From contig CM056874.1 of NCBI GenBank assembly GCA_029876055.1, forward strand, positions 1,488,001-1,552,000: DNA of 64,000 nt, given 5' to 3'. Below are positions 1 to 9,661 of this stretch, in pieces. This DNA is from Madurella fahalii (lineage: Eukaryota > Ascomycota > Sordariomycetes > Sordariales). The translations under genes were made by a program, and so were the position numbers. How positions within the stretch are numbered: the stretch's first letter is position 1; every line of letters begins with the position of its first letter. Under the pieces are notes generated by a model, which saw nothing but the letters and a program-made list of their open reading frames with translations, ran no database searches and was not told the origin of the DNA.

Positions 1-1535
1 CGAAGATAATGCAAATTTGACTTGCATATCTATCAATACGTAGTACTCTCATGAAAAAAAAAAAAAAATATCTGGCGAAAGGATTTTCTGGGCCCTTATC
101 ACCGAATACAAGTCCGATGTATAGATCGCAAGCTTCCTAAGCGAGTCTAAGTTGATACGCCTGTTTCTGGTCGTTTGTTAGCCAACACCGAGGGTGGTGG
201 CCGGAGCCGGGGGGGGGGGGGGGGGTTAGTCTTGAGTATATCGGGCTCGGGTTAAGAGGAGATGGGTTGTTAACCAATTATAACACCGTAATATAGTGCT
301 GCGTCTATAGGTTGACAGTATCTCCTGAGAAGCGACAGATGTAGTCTGCAGCCCCAGAATTGGCACTGCTCTGACCTGGGAGAGTGTGTGTACGTGGGTC
401 CTCTGATCCAAGCAGAGAGTGGGAGACATAATTCCCAGGCGATAAGGGTGTGGTGGCCCTGAACCTAGCCTCTCCGAGTCGGGGATGCCGCAGATTTCGA
501 TCGGTTGCGCGCCAGGGTCATGCATGGGGGTCCTACAGATGGAAGTACCCGTCGAGAGAGCTGCCTTCGCACAGATCCACACAGGAGCAATACCCGTTAT
601 CATGGCGAACACGTCACTGTGCTCCCGCGACGTGGAGCTAGCCACGCAAGTCCAAGCACTTGGTTGCCGGCCTTCCGAATTCTTGAGGGCTTAGCGGTAC
701 CACGGCGGCCTAGAGAACTGGGGTAGCGGCTTGGCGACTGCAGTCGTACTTCTCAATACCCTTTGTGCATGGTGGTGTGTGGTACAACAGGCACCCAAGG
801 TGCCCAAAACACGGCGAGCGGCGGCTCCCCCGCCCAACCTGTCCAGTTTTGACGGATGCCGCGATACCCGCTCACTCCAACCCTATATGGGATCCCGACA
901 TAACAGAATCCCGAAAACCGAGAGCCATAATGAGATTGTCTCTGTACAGACCTGGATAGGAGCTGGGTGTGCTCAGGCGCCCCGCAGGATGCCCGGCGTA
1001 TATGGGGTGCAAAGTTCCTCTCGGCCGTAACGAAGGCCTACTGTCCACACACACCAGTAAAATCTATTGTGGCATCACTTCTACCGTGATGGCCCAACTG
1101 CCGTGGTGCCCAACCCTTCGTGATGCTTGACGGATCAGTGTGGAGTTAGGTGCTCTCCGAAAGTTATTCGAGAGGAGAGGGGGATGGGTCCAGATGGATG
1201 AGCCCAAAGCACTTGAACCAAACCGACGTACAATAGAAGCGACCTACCTCCCGATCAGCTACCTTATCTAACTAGCTCCTTACCATTTGAGAGCCTACTA
1301 AGCCGTGATATCCAATAGCATGTAGTAAAACAACCAAATTTCGCGAATGAGGCCTCTGAAGCGGTGGCTAATGCTTCTAAGGATCTATGCCATATGATTC
1401 TAGCAAACATTTCATGTTACTTGCTAAGAGTGCAAGGCACAACGAATGGAAGAGGAGGCAGTTCTCATTGCCATGCTTGTTGAATTGCTTGCATTGAGCA
1501 TGATATGGCCATTTGTAATTCCCTCTACGCGCTAA
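1..1535. other. No recognisable gene
   Basis: I see no convincing gene here. The open frames are short, overlap on both strands and show no familiar motif. A run of 15 A lies at 54-68 and a run of 17 G at 209-225; both are homopolymers where assembly length may be unreliable. Confidence 0.5.
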
Positions 1536-2240
1536 TCACTTCCCCACAGCCATCCACGACACTCCACAACCGTATAGCTTAGTATCGCCCCAGGAGTCAG
1601 CATGGACCGTGAACCCGGTCAAGTCGATATCCGTTGCATACACCTTGACCCTGAAGTTGGTTCCGTGGAAGACATCCGCAGAACATATGCTCACCATTAC
1701 CGTTGGGATGGACTTGAATCGCTTTCCAAAGCAGATACGCCCTTCCGTGTTGTGCCGGGGATTTTTCCACGGTCGAACTTCAGACGTATGCCACCCCCCA
1801 GACTCGATCACAGTACGCTGGCTAGATAACGAAGAGAGGTTCGACGCCAAAGAGGATAGCTGCTCGACTTTCTGAGACAGTGATGCGAGTTGGCTTGCCA
1901 TGTCAGAGATAGGATCCCCGCCGACACCGAGACCGTTGCCGTTGACAGTTGCCGCGCCGCCCGTTCCTGACCCGCCCGCGCCCGAACCTGACCCTCCAGC
2001 GCCCGAGCCCGACCCGCCAGTGCTGTAAACATTGACTGTGACCTGAGGCCGGAAAAACAGGCGTTTTTTTTTGCCTCCTTGATCCTGCAGCCCAGGATTT
2101 TCACCATAAGCCGACTCTTCGTCGTTGATGCAGTCGAGGTGATTGTCCGCACCAACCCATACACAGTCATCGGGCCATGTCAAATGAAGACGTTCCGAAG
2201 GTTTTGGCGGCTCCACGTCCGTTGGCACCAGTACAGACAT
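1536..2240 (-). CDS. H-type lectin-domain protein with Gly-rich linker
   Basis: Single-exon frame of 234 residues. The C-terminal part (about residues 148-232) matches the H-type lectin fold known from Helix agglutinin and discoidin: the pattern runs from SGGWHTSEVRPW through RICFGKRFKSIPTVMV to FTVHADSWGDT and ends GVSWMAVG. These domains bind sugars, usually as trimers. Just before it (about 112-145) is a Leu/Ser-rich heptad-like stretch that could be a trimerising coiled coil, and before that (about 74-108) a GGSGSGAGG-type linker. There is no signal peptide, so I infer a cytosolic protein. The role is unknown; in fungi such lectins are often proposed to be defensive. The glycine-rich segment echoes tails of other small genes in this window (3646, 12086, 25518). 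Confidence 0.72.
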   Translation of the reverse strand: MSVLVPTDVEPPKPSERLHLTWPDDCVWVGADNHLDCINDEESAYGENPGLQDQGGKKKRLFFRPQVTVNVYSTGGSGSGAGGSGSGAGGSGTGGAATVNGNGLGVGGDPISDMASQLASLSQKVEQLSSLASNLSSLSSQRTVIESGGWHTSEVRPWKNPRHNTEGRICFGKRFKSIPTVMVSICSADVFHGTNFRVKVYATDIDLTGFTVHADSWGDTKLYGCGVSWMAVGK

Positions 2241-2580
2241 TGTGTTGAGATGACTATATATCGGTCAAAGGTAATTCCTATTGCAAGTCGATGTATGTGT
2301 GAGCATCCTGAGAATACCAATGAGTGGTGTCCTGTACTGCTTACCTGATGTCTTGATGTGATATTTTGGAGGCTAGAGCTGGTTGCGTCCTAGTAGATAA
2401 AACCGACCTACAGAGGACTGGGCGAAGGTATATTTATAAATTATCGTAAAGCCATGCCTAACGTAGTTGCGCTGCCTAATGTATTAACTAAGGGAGGGTC
2501 TTTTCGGGCTGTAAGCACATCATTTTTTCTTCTTCTCACTACTCCTAGAAGCTTCCTACAGCCCATTGTCTCAGCAACCA

Positions 2581-2831
2581 CGTTCCCCTCCCTGCGAGCC
2601 TTCCATGTTGGCGTCCATGGAGCCGGCGCGGGTGCTACCTCTGACCGCGGAAATGGCGACGCCGCTGGCGGCGACGGCACAGCTGGTAGCATCAGGATCC
2701 GCCCTAAGTATCATGTCTCGGGCAGCGTCTTCAAAGCAACCCGCAAAGGGGGCGGTGCCACAGCCAAGTGGGGCGACACACTAAAGGTGGTAATGGCAAG
2801 GGGTGACTTCAACAAAGGTACACGTTTCTGC
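2581..2831 (+). pseudogene. Broken glycine-rich protein gene, paralog of 25518-25778
   Basis: Read in one frame this stretch gives GGDGTAGSIRIRPKYHVSG and then VFKATRKGG, which lines up with GGDGIGGNIKI..HNVSG..FKATGKGG of the intact gene at 25518-25778. The N-terminal part is unrecognisable, and after the WGD segment the expected KGGNGKG lies in the next frame, so at least one frameshift is present. No start codon fits the paralog. I read it as a decayed copy; an unannotated intron is possible but I see no good splice pair. Confidence 0.5.
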
Positions 2832-3645
2832 CCAACAACTCACCGTTCTTTCCCCTCCCCCTCCCTTCCTCCAACCATAGTCACCGGGTTTGTGTTAACC
2901 GCAGCCGCCCAGGCCGCTGTATTAGTTTGGGTACTCTTGCATCGGGGCCGGGTTGAACTCCACCAACTCATTCATGGTCACCGGGTTGGGCTACTTCCAA
3001 TCGTCCGAGCACTTGCATTAGATTGGGTACAATTGCACCGGGAACGGAGTCCATCCGCCTAATCCTCATTCGAGGCATCTACATATGCCTAAGTAGGTTT
3101 AGAACATCCCATCGTTGTTCACCGGCATGGTTAGCTTGTTGAGCAGGTACATGTGCCTTTGGCGTTGTCTCTTTCTTTTGTTTCCGCTCAAAGCGCACCT
3201 ATCCGAGATTTCTTACGAGCTTGCATAGCTAGTTGAATATGATACTTGCGGAGTCGATGTTTACGTGTGGCAACAGCACTGGCGTTAGGTATATCCTCCT
3301 GCGCAGCTTGAATATGCTGTGCTGCTGCCTAGCGCTGGAGGGACCATGACTATCTACGTAACCGATGAGACTGGATTGTCAATATGATTGAGCAACAAAT
3401 CCACATACACGCTAAACAGCAGACTCACGAATATAAAGCCGTGCTCTTGGGGCTTCAAAATGCCTAGAGGGGGCAAATGACCTCCCTACCTCACCTGGCT
3501 GCCACGTGTCTAAGATCCAGGAGCCTTTGACGACATCCTTATCCAAGACGATGGGTTCCAGTGACCCCCAGGACATCAGCTTCCAGTATTGCGTTAGCAA
3601 CGGTACACACATCTTGTTCATCATAACCGTCAAATCCCGTTCAAC

Positions 3646-4149
3646 ATGCTAACCACAACATGGGGCACAGAATGGTTCGATCGTACCGAGGAGGATGACT
3701 TGACCGTTGGGGAATTCATTGCCTGGGTCACGAATAGGCACCAGATTCCCGGCTTGGTGTCCCTTTCTTGCTCAGGCAAAACTCTCACCGACCGCTACGC
3801 TATCCTCGGTGATGTCTTGCGCGAGGAGAAAACTCTGCATGTCAACTCCGACAGGACGATTGCTGTGGCCGCCGGCGGGGTCGCTATGGGTGGTGAAGCG
3901 TATACCAAGCATGGGGTAGCTTCTGCTACCGGGGGTTTGGGTATGGGCGGACGGGTGGATGCGAGTGGTAAAGTGATTGGAGGTAGAGCTCTGGGCGGGA
4001 GAGGACAAGGAGAGAAAGGTCAGGGCGGCGAGGGTTGGGGTGGCATGGCATCCAATCCCAAGGGCGGTGAGGTTAAGAGTGGACGAGGGACAGGTGGTGA
4101 GTTCGAGGTTGCTAATGGACAGAAGGGCTGGAGCTTTCCCTGGAAATGA
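3646..4149 (+). CDS. Ubiquitin-like domain protein with Gly-rich tail
   Basis: Single-exon frame of 167 residues. Residues about 1-66 follow the ubiquitin-fold pattern: a first strand pair, then LTVGEFIAWVTNRHQIPG (helix region), VSLSCSGKTLTD, and ILGDVLREEKTLHV, which parallels the GK.L.D..TL..Y.I....TLHL core of ubiquitin-like domains. There is no C-terminal diglycine cleavage site at the end of the domain; a tail of about 95 residues rich in GG and GGxA-type steps follows (for example GGVAMGGEA, GGLGMGGRV, GGRALGGRG). Function unknown. A second, broken copy of the same architecture lies at 22489-23095 on the minus strand. Identification of the fold is by pattern only; the tail is evident. 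Confidence 0.6.
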   Translation: MLTTTWGTEWFDRTEEDDLTVGEFIAWVTNRHQIPGLVSLSCSGKTLTDRYAILGDVLREEKTLHVNSDRTIAVAAGGVAMGGEAYTKHGVASATGGLGMGGRVDASGKVIGGRALGGRGQGEKGQGGEGWGGMASNPKGGEVKSGRGTGGEFEVANGQKGWSFPWK

Positions 4150-4758
4150 GGCAATTCCCAGCCTCCTCATGCACTCCGGTAGTTTAGAAGCATCATTCAA
4201 TTCTACGATGGTTGCTATCATTTACCTCAAAGGTACCTATCTACCGCCGTCAGAGAGTCTTCGCATTTCATCGGCCTGAGTTGCACGCACGAGAGCACGG
4301 TGGTGGGATAATGGGGCTGAACTTATAGGAAAAAACCTCTAGGGTATTAGGTAGGGACAACAAAGCCAAAGAACGCTGGTATTATACTTAGGTATTGGAT
4401 TTAAGGTTGGGGGCTGCTTGTAAGTAATTAACAGCTACCTGCCAGAACCACCCACTAAGACACGTATAGTTCCTTAATGCTGCCTATAGAATATAAGCAC
4501 ACATCTCTATCGGGACCAACGCTTCCAACAAGTCAAACAAGTCAAATCTGGCCCTCTATTTACCTTGATATGTTCCAGAAAAGCCAGATTTAGCTTGATT
4601 TACCAGGTTTCGATTTGACTTGTTAAGATTTGATTATTTAAATGGGTCTCGGATATAGTTATTCCGGATCTCCCCCCTCCCCCCTCCCCTTATATCAAAC
4701 TTTCCCGTGAAGATATTCCCAGTTGCCAGGTCGCTACATAGCTCAAGATATACCTCTT
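4150..4758. other. Intergenic, short repeats only
   Basis: No gene seen. Around 4520-4640 are several CAAGTCAAAT/ATTTGACTTG motifs in both orientations, also found at 11095-11200 and 27340-27440, suggesting a small dispersed repeat, possibly a miniature transposon. Confidence 0.35.
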
Positions 4759-4894
4759 TGTCACGGGACCGGCTGAGGGCGCAGCCCCGGGTACGTGATA
4801 TAAGCAAGTGGTGCGCAGCGTTCAATCACGGAGTGATTGAACTGGCGGATCTTTTGGTTCATTGGCAGAGTGGTTTACTGCGCGCCCTCTTACA
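4759..4894 (+). repeat. TRIM left LTR
   Basis: 136 bp, TG...CA ended. It contains a perfect hairpin (4820-4842: 10-bp arms GTTCAATCAC/GTGATTGAAC around GGA). Confidence 0.85.
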
Positions 4895-4897
4895 ATT

Positions 4898-4913
4898 GTT
4901 CAATCACTCCGTG
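4898..4913 (+). promoter_or_regulatory. TRIM candidate primer-binding site (self-priming)
   Basis: Starting 3 nt after the left LTR, 16 nt (GTTCAATCACTCCGTG) are the exact reverse complement of 4827-4842 inside the LTR. In Tf1/sushi elements the 5' end of the RNA itself anneals to the primer-binding site; this complementarity fits that mode rather than tRNA priming. Inference from base pairing. Confidence 0.5.
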
Positions 4914-5207
4914 GGTGCACTGGAGGTCCTGCGTTCAATTCGGCCAGGTGCCGCATGTCGGCGGGCGAGATGCCCTTGAGAGTGGCGATTGACGTCAGGG
5001 TTCCCCTCCTTCGTTGGCGCTCACAGTGACGTATGACATGGTGGCGGCGCGCTTCGCCCAAGGCCCTGCGGGGTGTGCGTGGTTTGGGTTCCCACCCACG
5101 GCGAGTCATACGGATCATTGGGGGTCTGACACTTGCCTGCTATCCTTAGTGGTCGGAAGCCGCCGCGAAGGAGCTCGAGGGCGAGCTCTTCCAGAGGGGA
5201 GGATAGT

Positions 5208-5343
5208 TGTCACGGGACCGGCTGAGGGCGCAGCCCCGGGTACGTGATATAAGCAAGTGGTGCGCAGCGTTCAATCACGGAGTGATTGAACTGGCGGATC
5301 TTTTGGTTCATTGGCAGAGTGGTTTACTGCGCGCCCTCTTACA
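5208..5343 (+). repeat. TRIM right LTR
   Basis: 136 bp, reads as identical to the left LTR, preceded by a purine tract. Confidence 0.85.
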
Positions 5344-5945
5344 CTCTTGTTCCAGATAATGCACTTTGCGTCCAATTTTTCAAGCATTCTACTATATTAA
5401 TCGTCTCTCCTTACATACTGTGCCGGTAGGTCTCAATAGTAAGCTTGACACGACTGAAAACGTACTCGTATTCTAAGGACATTGCTAGGACCAAGAGAAG
5501 ATCGAAGGCCATAGTTGATAGACAAGGAAAATCTACCTTATATCCTCTCCACCACTTATGGATATTAGGAACCATCTTGACCAGCTCGGCAAGATTTTTT
5601 CTACCTCTTATTGAGCATTAGAGATGTTATCAGGTCTATTGTAATAACCCTAGATCGTAAGGAAGTTATCTTCACGTAGAGGAATGTTTAGTAACCCAAT
5701 ATTACTAGGTATAATGATAGAACCTCGAGATTGTTATAGCGTTCCTAGATGAACTAGTTAAAGCTAAAGATAATATAGAGCGCTTATTCGTTATCAAGAT
5801 TTCTATTGATCTAGCTCGTCTTGTACCCAGGGTATAAAATTATAGTGAACTAATATATAGGTACCTCAAGTAATAATATATAATAACTATCTAGCTTCTT
5901 GATAGCAAATTAGATACTACTGCGGATAAACTTAATATTAAAATC
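5344..5945. other. AT-rich decayed sequence
   Basis: Stop-filled, AT-rich, no motif recognised. Probably old mutated transposon sequence. Confidence 0.4.
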
Positions 5946-6740
5946 CTCTTATACTGAGTTGGGGAAAACAGCCCCCAGAGGGCAAGGTCCCTCTGATCAG
6001 AGGGACACAGTTGCTAGGATAGTGCCCTGGAGGCTGGAACTTGCCGTGGACCCATTTTTCTTTCGCACCATAAGTAGGGCCGTCCTGGCCATTGCTCCTT
6101 AGACAGGACAATCAATTCAGTACTTTTCTTCACACTTGTTGCAAGCTCAATTGGCGAGCTCTCCTTGCGTGCAAAGTGATCTCCCTCTGATCAGAGGGAG
6201 CTCTATCTGCACATGTTGTTTTGACCTTGTTTAGGCTGCAGGGACCCGATTTGTGGTGGTGTCGCCTGGCCTGTCTTATCTATTTTGTCTGTCAGGCATT
6301 TGACTGTCTTTGCTCTCCCCCTTGTTTTTAGTGGGTATGTGTGAGGACCGGCTGAGCGGGGCCAGCGTGAGGCGCGGTCTGGAAGCCTCGGAGCCGCAGC
6401 GTAAGCGAGCCTCAGAAGCAACAACGGCACTAAGCTGGAATGGCATAAATAGCGCGTCAGATGAGCGTCGAAGGAGCGCACCAGCAAGGAGGACGACAAA
6501 GCAGCAGAGCGGGGAAGTAAGCCCTAGCGATACTGTCACGGGCATAAGAAGGAGGGCGGGAGACAGAGCTTAGGGGAGAGGCAGAGTTCAATGAGACCAC
6601 CACTCAACCCCTAACGAGCACTCTGCTCCTACGTTGCGCGTGCACTGCTTGTACCCAGACACTCTGGTCTTACTACCCTTGGATCCTTGATCCTCACAGT
6701 ATGTAGGTGTAGATGTGTGTTTCTGCACCATTTCAATACT
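5946..6740 (-). mobile_element. Fragment of LINE-like element (5' side), split by a solo LTR
   Basis: The segments 6235-6339 and 6699-6740 are collinear with 41660-41800 (GGGACCC.ATTTGTGGTGGTGT near one end, GTGTAGATGTGTGTTTCTG.ACC near the other), which there abuts a reverse-oriented RNase H relic, and are distantly like 52170-52280. Read on the minus strand this would be the 5' side of a Tad-like non-LTR retroelement. Two perfect 20-bp palindromes centred on CTCTGATCAGAG lie at 5987-6006 and 6181-6200. Family assignment rests only on the link with 41 kb. Confidence 0.45.
6340..6698 (+). repeat. Solo LTR of the chromovirus family
   Basis: 359 bp, nearly identical to the LTRs at 27821 and 35492 (differences seen include GGTCTGG for GGTCCGG and GATACTG for GATACGG). 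Ends TGTGAGGA/TCCTCACA. Perfect target duplication GTATG at 6335-6339 and 6699-6703. It sits inside the LINE-like fragment. Confidence 0.92.
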
Positions 6741-7203
6741 TTCTCAGTAGCAATAGGCTTAGATAAGGCTATTAACATTGCTACTTATCTTCCAAGGTAG
6801 TCAACCTCGAAGTCCTCGAATCTCCTAGGGAATTCTGGCTAGCAATAAAGTTGTTGTAATAGCGTTAGCGGAGTTAGGAGCTCAATAGCTTCGAATCTAC
6901 CTAATTCGATAGAGATCTCTAGCTTAGTAAAGATAACTACTTCTAAACTATCATAGAATCGCACTATATCCACCTTACGTTTTTCTTTTAATATAAACAA
7001 TATAACAATAACCTTAGATAGAGTTAGACGATTACCCTCGAATTTCTTTATAGCTAGCAAGAACTTTTATAGTATTCTATTAATATATAAGCTTAGAAAA
7101 TATAAAAAAAAAGCAATATATATATATCTAAGCTATAACCCTAACCCTAAGTTAATATCAACCCAGCTATATAAATGAGTCTATATATATTGCAATTAAT
7201 TTA

Positions 7204-9066
7204 ACGTACATTATCAGTGAGTGACCCATATCAGTGAATGACCCACCCTACACTACTCTACAACAACTATCTTCAATTATTCCACCACAACACTAAGAGC
7301 CAACTACAATTACATCAGAAGCAGCTGAATCAGATGATTCTCCAGCCTCCTGGCAAGTGCGGGCATTATGGCCAGGCTTGCCGCACACACCACAGCATCG
7401 AACCCTCGTACGAGCCCTCCCTGCACCACCACCATCCGGCTGCGTTTCTTCCAATCTCTCCCCACCTACGGCTTTCTGGTCCAGTACATCCTTTGCATCT
7501 CGTACAGTAAGTGATCCTCCGAGCTGTACGCGTGTTTTTTTGGCTCTCCGGCGCTTGCTTAGTGCCTCGTTGGCCTTACGGAGCGAAGAGACCTCTGACC
7601 GAAGGAGAGCCACCTCGTGCATTACAGCCATTGTACCCTTAGTAAGCTGGTCTACAGCAGCCAACATTGACGTTGGGGAGCTATTTTGATGATTTATAAT
7701 GCGAGTCTTGATGAGCGTTGACTGCGACTCGGCTTCTCGGGGGTTGTGTGGTGTCTGGAAGACCCAGGGTTGTGTAGTACTAGGCGGTGAGTTCGGAGGT
7801 GTTGGCGTACGAAGCTTCACATCCAGCTTGGAAAGTACTCTCTCTGGATCGTATGGTACAAGGCCAGCCCCTGCAAAGCCACCCCGTATATTCTTCTCCG
7901 TCATGGAGGCAAAGAAGGCCTCGCGAAATGCATAGAGGAACTCGAGCTTGCTTATGTGGGTGATGTGCATGCGTATCAAGTGCTCGATCTGGCGACCGTA
8001 CATCTGCTTCAGCGGCTTAAAGCAGCCAACATCGAGTGGCTGGAGTTTGTGGGAAGAGTGCGGAGGCATGCAGAGCGTAATAATGTTGTTCTGCTGGCAG
8101 TAGAGCTCGAATTCGGTCGAGTGGTGGCTTTCGTGGCCGTCGAGGATTAATAACCGGTATTTACCCTTCGTACGAGGTGCCGTATAGAAGTTGAAGTGCT
8201 TGATCCAATCTAGGCCTACTGTATTAGTAGTCCAGCCGTTCTCGGTAGTCGCAATGCGCCAGTCGGCCGGGAGGTCGCACTCAGTATACCAGTTGGTAAG
8301 GTGGTACTGCGCAGCCAAGATGATGAATGGAGGGATGGCCCAGCCGAGGGCATTAATACCCTGGATTACCGTCGCCCATTCGCGGTTACCAGGCTGGGCC
8401 AGCTTTGCCTTACCACGGCCATCCGAGGTCGTAACCACTATACCCGCGCAGATAATACCCATCATAAACCCCGTCTCGTCGAAGTTATAGATATCGTCAT
8501 CCAGGATACCGTACTTGGCCTTGACATTCCGTACGAGGGTAAACCACTCGCTAATGACCTTTGGATCCTCGCACTTAGCCCTCTGATAGTCGTATCTACG
8601 CGTAAAACGCGTACGGAGCTCTGGCTGGCGTTTAACAAATCGATGCGCCCAGAGCTTACCAACAGGAGACGCGTTGCGTATACGTAGCAGTTGGTTGGCC
8701 ATATCTTCCACACCACTCAGTCTTGGGGGAAAAGCTCGCGTATATAGCTCGACTATATATCGAACAATAGCCTCCTCTTCTAACTGAGTAAGCTTCTTCA
8801 CCTTGGGCGTAGTGTCGCGTTGTGCAGGCTTGCCGGCACGACGCCGACCCAGGGTTCTACGATCGACTCCGTAAATCTTGGCGGCGGCTCGTTCACTTAG
8901 ATTTTTGTCATTTTGAAGCGCTTGGAGGGCCAAGATTACCTGGCCTTCTTTTGAAGTACGGGGCATCTTGTAAAGAGGAAGAATGTTGTTGTTTGAGTGT
9001 AAAGGTGTCGCGTCGCGTGGAAAGTGGGTCATTTACTGATATGGGTCACTCACTGATAATATACGT
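7204..9066 (-). mobile_element. Fot1/pogo-type DNA transposon, apparently complete
   Basis: 1863 bp with terminal inverted repeats of about 43 bp beginning ACGTACATTATCAGTGAG on the left and ACGTATATTATCAGTGAG on the inverted right end, flanked by TA on both sides (7202-7203, 9067-9068), the target duplicated by this superfamily. Each inverted repeat contains a direct repeat of the type ATCAGTGAgTGACCCA, a likely transposase binding site. The related repeat at 15530-15545 preserves the empty TA site. One long intact transposase frame fills the element. Confidence 0.9.
7293..8966 (-). CDS. pogo/Fot1-family transposase
   Basis: 557 residues from the ATG at 8966; an in-frame ATG at 9032 lies in the terminal repeat and is less likely. 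Order: psq-type helix-turn-helix (about 5-45, LSERAAAKIYGVDRRTLGRR), CENP-B/Tc5-type helix-turn-helix (about 60-125), then the DDE_1 catalytic domain with Asp163 in YNFDETGF, Asp276 in LILDGHESHH and Asp312 in LQPLDVGCFKP, giving the DDD triad of the pogo branch. After about residue 400 come a Leu-rich coiled-coil stretch and near the end a CCHC zinc knuckle (CGVCGKPGHNARTC, about 525-538). It would cut and paste the element at TA sites. No stop or frameshift interrupts it, so it may be active and may be a source for the decayed relatives in this window. Confidence 0.9.
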   Translation of the reverse strand: MPRTSKEGQVILALQALQNDKNLSERAAAKIYGVDRRTLGRRRAGKPAQRDTTPKVKKLTQLEEEAIVRYIVELYTRAFPPRLSGVEDMANQLLRIRNASPVGKLWAHRFVKRQPELRTRFTRRYDYQRAKCEDPKVISEWFTLVRNVKAKYGILDDDIYNFDETGFMMGIICAGIVVTTSDGRGKAKLAQPGNREWATVIQGINALGWAIPPFIILAAQYHLTNWYTECDLPADWRIATTENGWTTNTVGLDWIKHFNFYTAPRTKGKYRLLILDGHESHHSTEFELYCQQNNIITLCMPPHSSHKLQPLDVGCFKPLKQMYGRQIEHLIRMHITHISKLEFLYAFREAFFASMTEKNIRGGFAGAGLVPYDPERVLSKLDVKLRTPTPPNSPPSTTQPWVFQTPHNPREAESQSTLIKTRIINHQNSSPTSMLAAVDQLTKGTMAVMHEVALLRSEVSSLRKANEALSKRRRAKKTRVQLGGSLTVRDAKDVLDQKAVGGERLEETQPDGGGAGRARTRVRCCGVCGKPGHNARTCQEAGESSDSAASDVIVVGS

Positions 9067-9446
9067 TAATTGATCTTAAAATAGGATTAAGATATTGAAA
9101 TCTGGGTTAATAGAACTAAACTATATAATACCTGGCTTTATAGAGCCAGATCTAAGGTACCCATATTACAGTGGGTTAGATACTGATCTAGATCAATGTG
9201 ATCCGATGTGATCAAGTGTAATCCGAGAGCCTAGATTACTGAGATCTATACGTCTAGACCTATATCCATGGATCTAGATCCTAGTAGTTCAATGCAAGGA
9301 AGTAAGAATAAGAGGGAGGTTCGCTCTCATCTCCAAATCCTGGATAGATGATAGTTAGCGACGCAGACGCGTACACACACAATCAAAACACACGATCAAT
9401 TGTACCCACACTGAAAAAAAGGTTTTGCACCTACGATTTGAACCCA

Positions 9447-9661
9447 TGTCAGATCGAAAATTGGGATTGCTGTGGGAAAAGGAGAGTGAAAGGATGATTC
9501 GCATTGAAGGAGCGGCGTCCACGCAGCTATCGCTTCTAAGGAGGTGGTAGGTGACAGTGTTGAACTCTGAACGTTCCAAAACTTCCGGCGAAGCCAGTAA
9601 TTTATAGGCCCCTAACCCTGGCAGTGCCCCGCCTACACCTGACACCCTCCTGCACCTGACA
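9447..9661 (-). repeat. Solo LTR, family F
   Basis: 215 bp, reverse of the copy at 18780-18994. Ends TGTCAGATCG/CACCTGACA. Perfect target duplication ACCCA at 9442-9446 and 9662-9666. Orientation taken from the TATAAAT box. Confidence 0.85.

Larger units (their letters stand above)
4759..5343 (+). mobile_element. TRIM: miniature LTR retroelement, complete
   Basis: Two 136-bp direct repeats (4759-4894 and 5208-5343) read as identical, begin TGTCACGGG and end CTCTTACA, and enclose 313 bp without a credible coding frame. The element is flanked by a perfect 5-bp duplication CTCTT (4754-4758 and 5344-5348). A polypurine stretch (AGAGGGGAGGATAG) ends just before the right repeat. A TATA-like ATATAAG sits in the repeat and gives the + orientation. 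These are the hallmarks of a terminal-repeat retrotransposon in miniature, mobilised by proteins of another element; identical repeats imply recent insertion. Its repeat shares a GGACCGGCTGAG block with the chromovirus LTR, so that element is a candidate helper (inference). Confidence 0.85.

Noticed and set aside
226..1054. Cluster of 60-140-codon frames at the left edge
   Set aside because: All mutually overlapping and compositionally random; no splice model gives a recognisable protein.
6203..6545. Minus-strand frames in the chromovirus LTR, repeated in every LTR copy (also 27756-28026, 35118-35697)
   Set aside because: They recur only because the LTR is repeated; they lack family features and cross the TATA and end sequences. 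Treated as shadows.
7135..7152. Telomere-like CCCTAACCCTAA (and TTAGGG units near 36972)
   Set aside because: Only two units each, in AT-rich decayed repeats; no array, so neither a telomere nor a convincing interstitial one.
7357..8687. Several plus-strand frames across the pogo transposase
   Set aside because: Antisense shadows of an intact transposase; no motifs.
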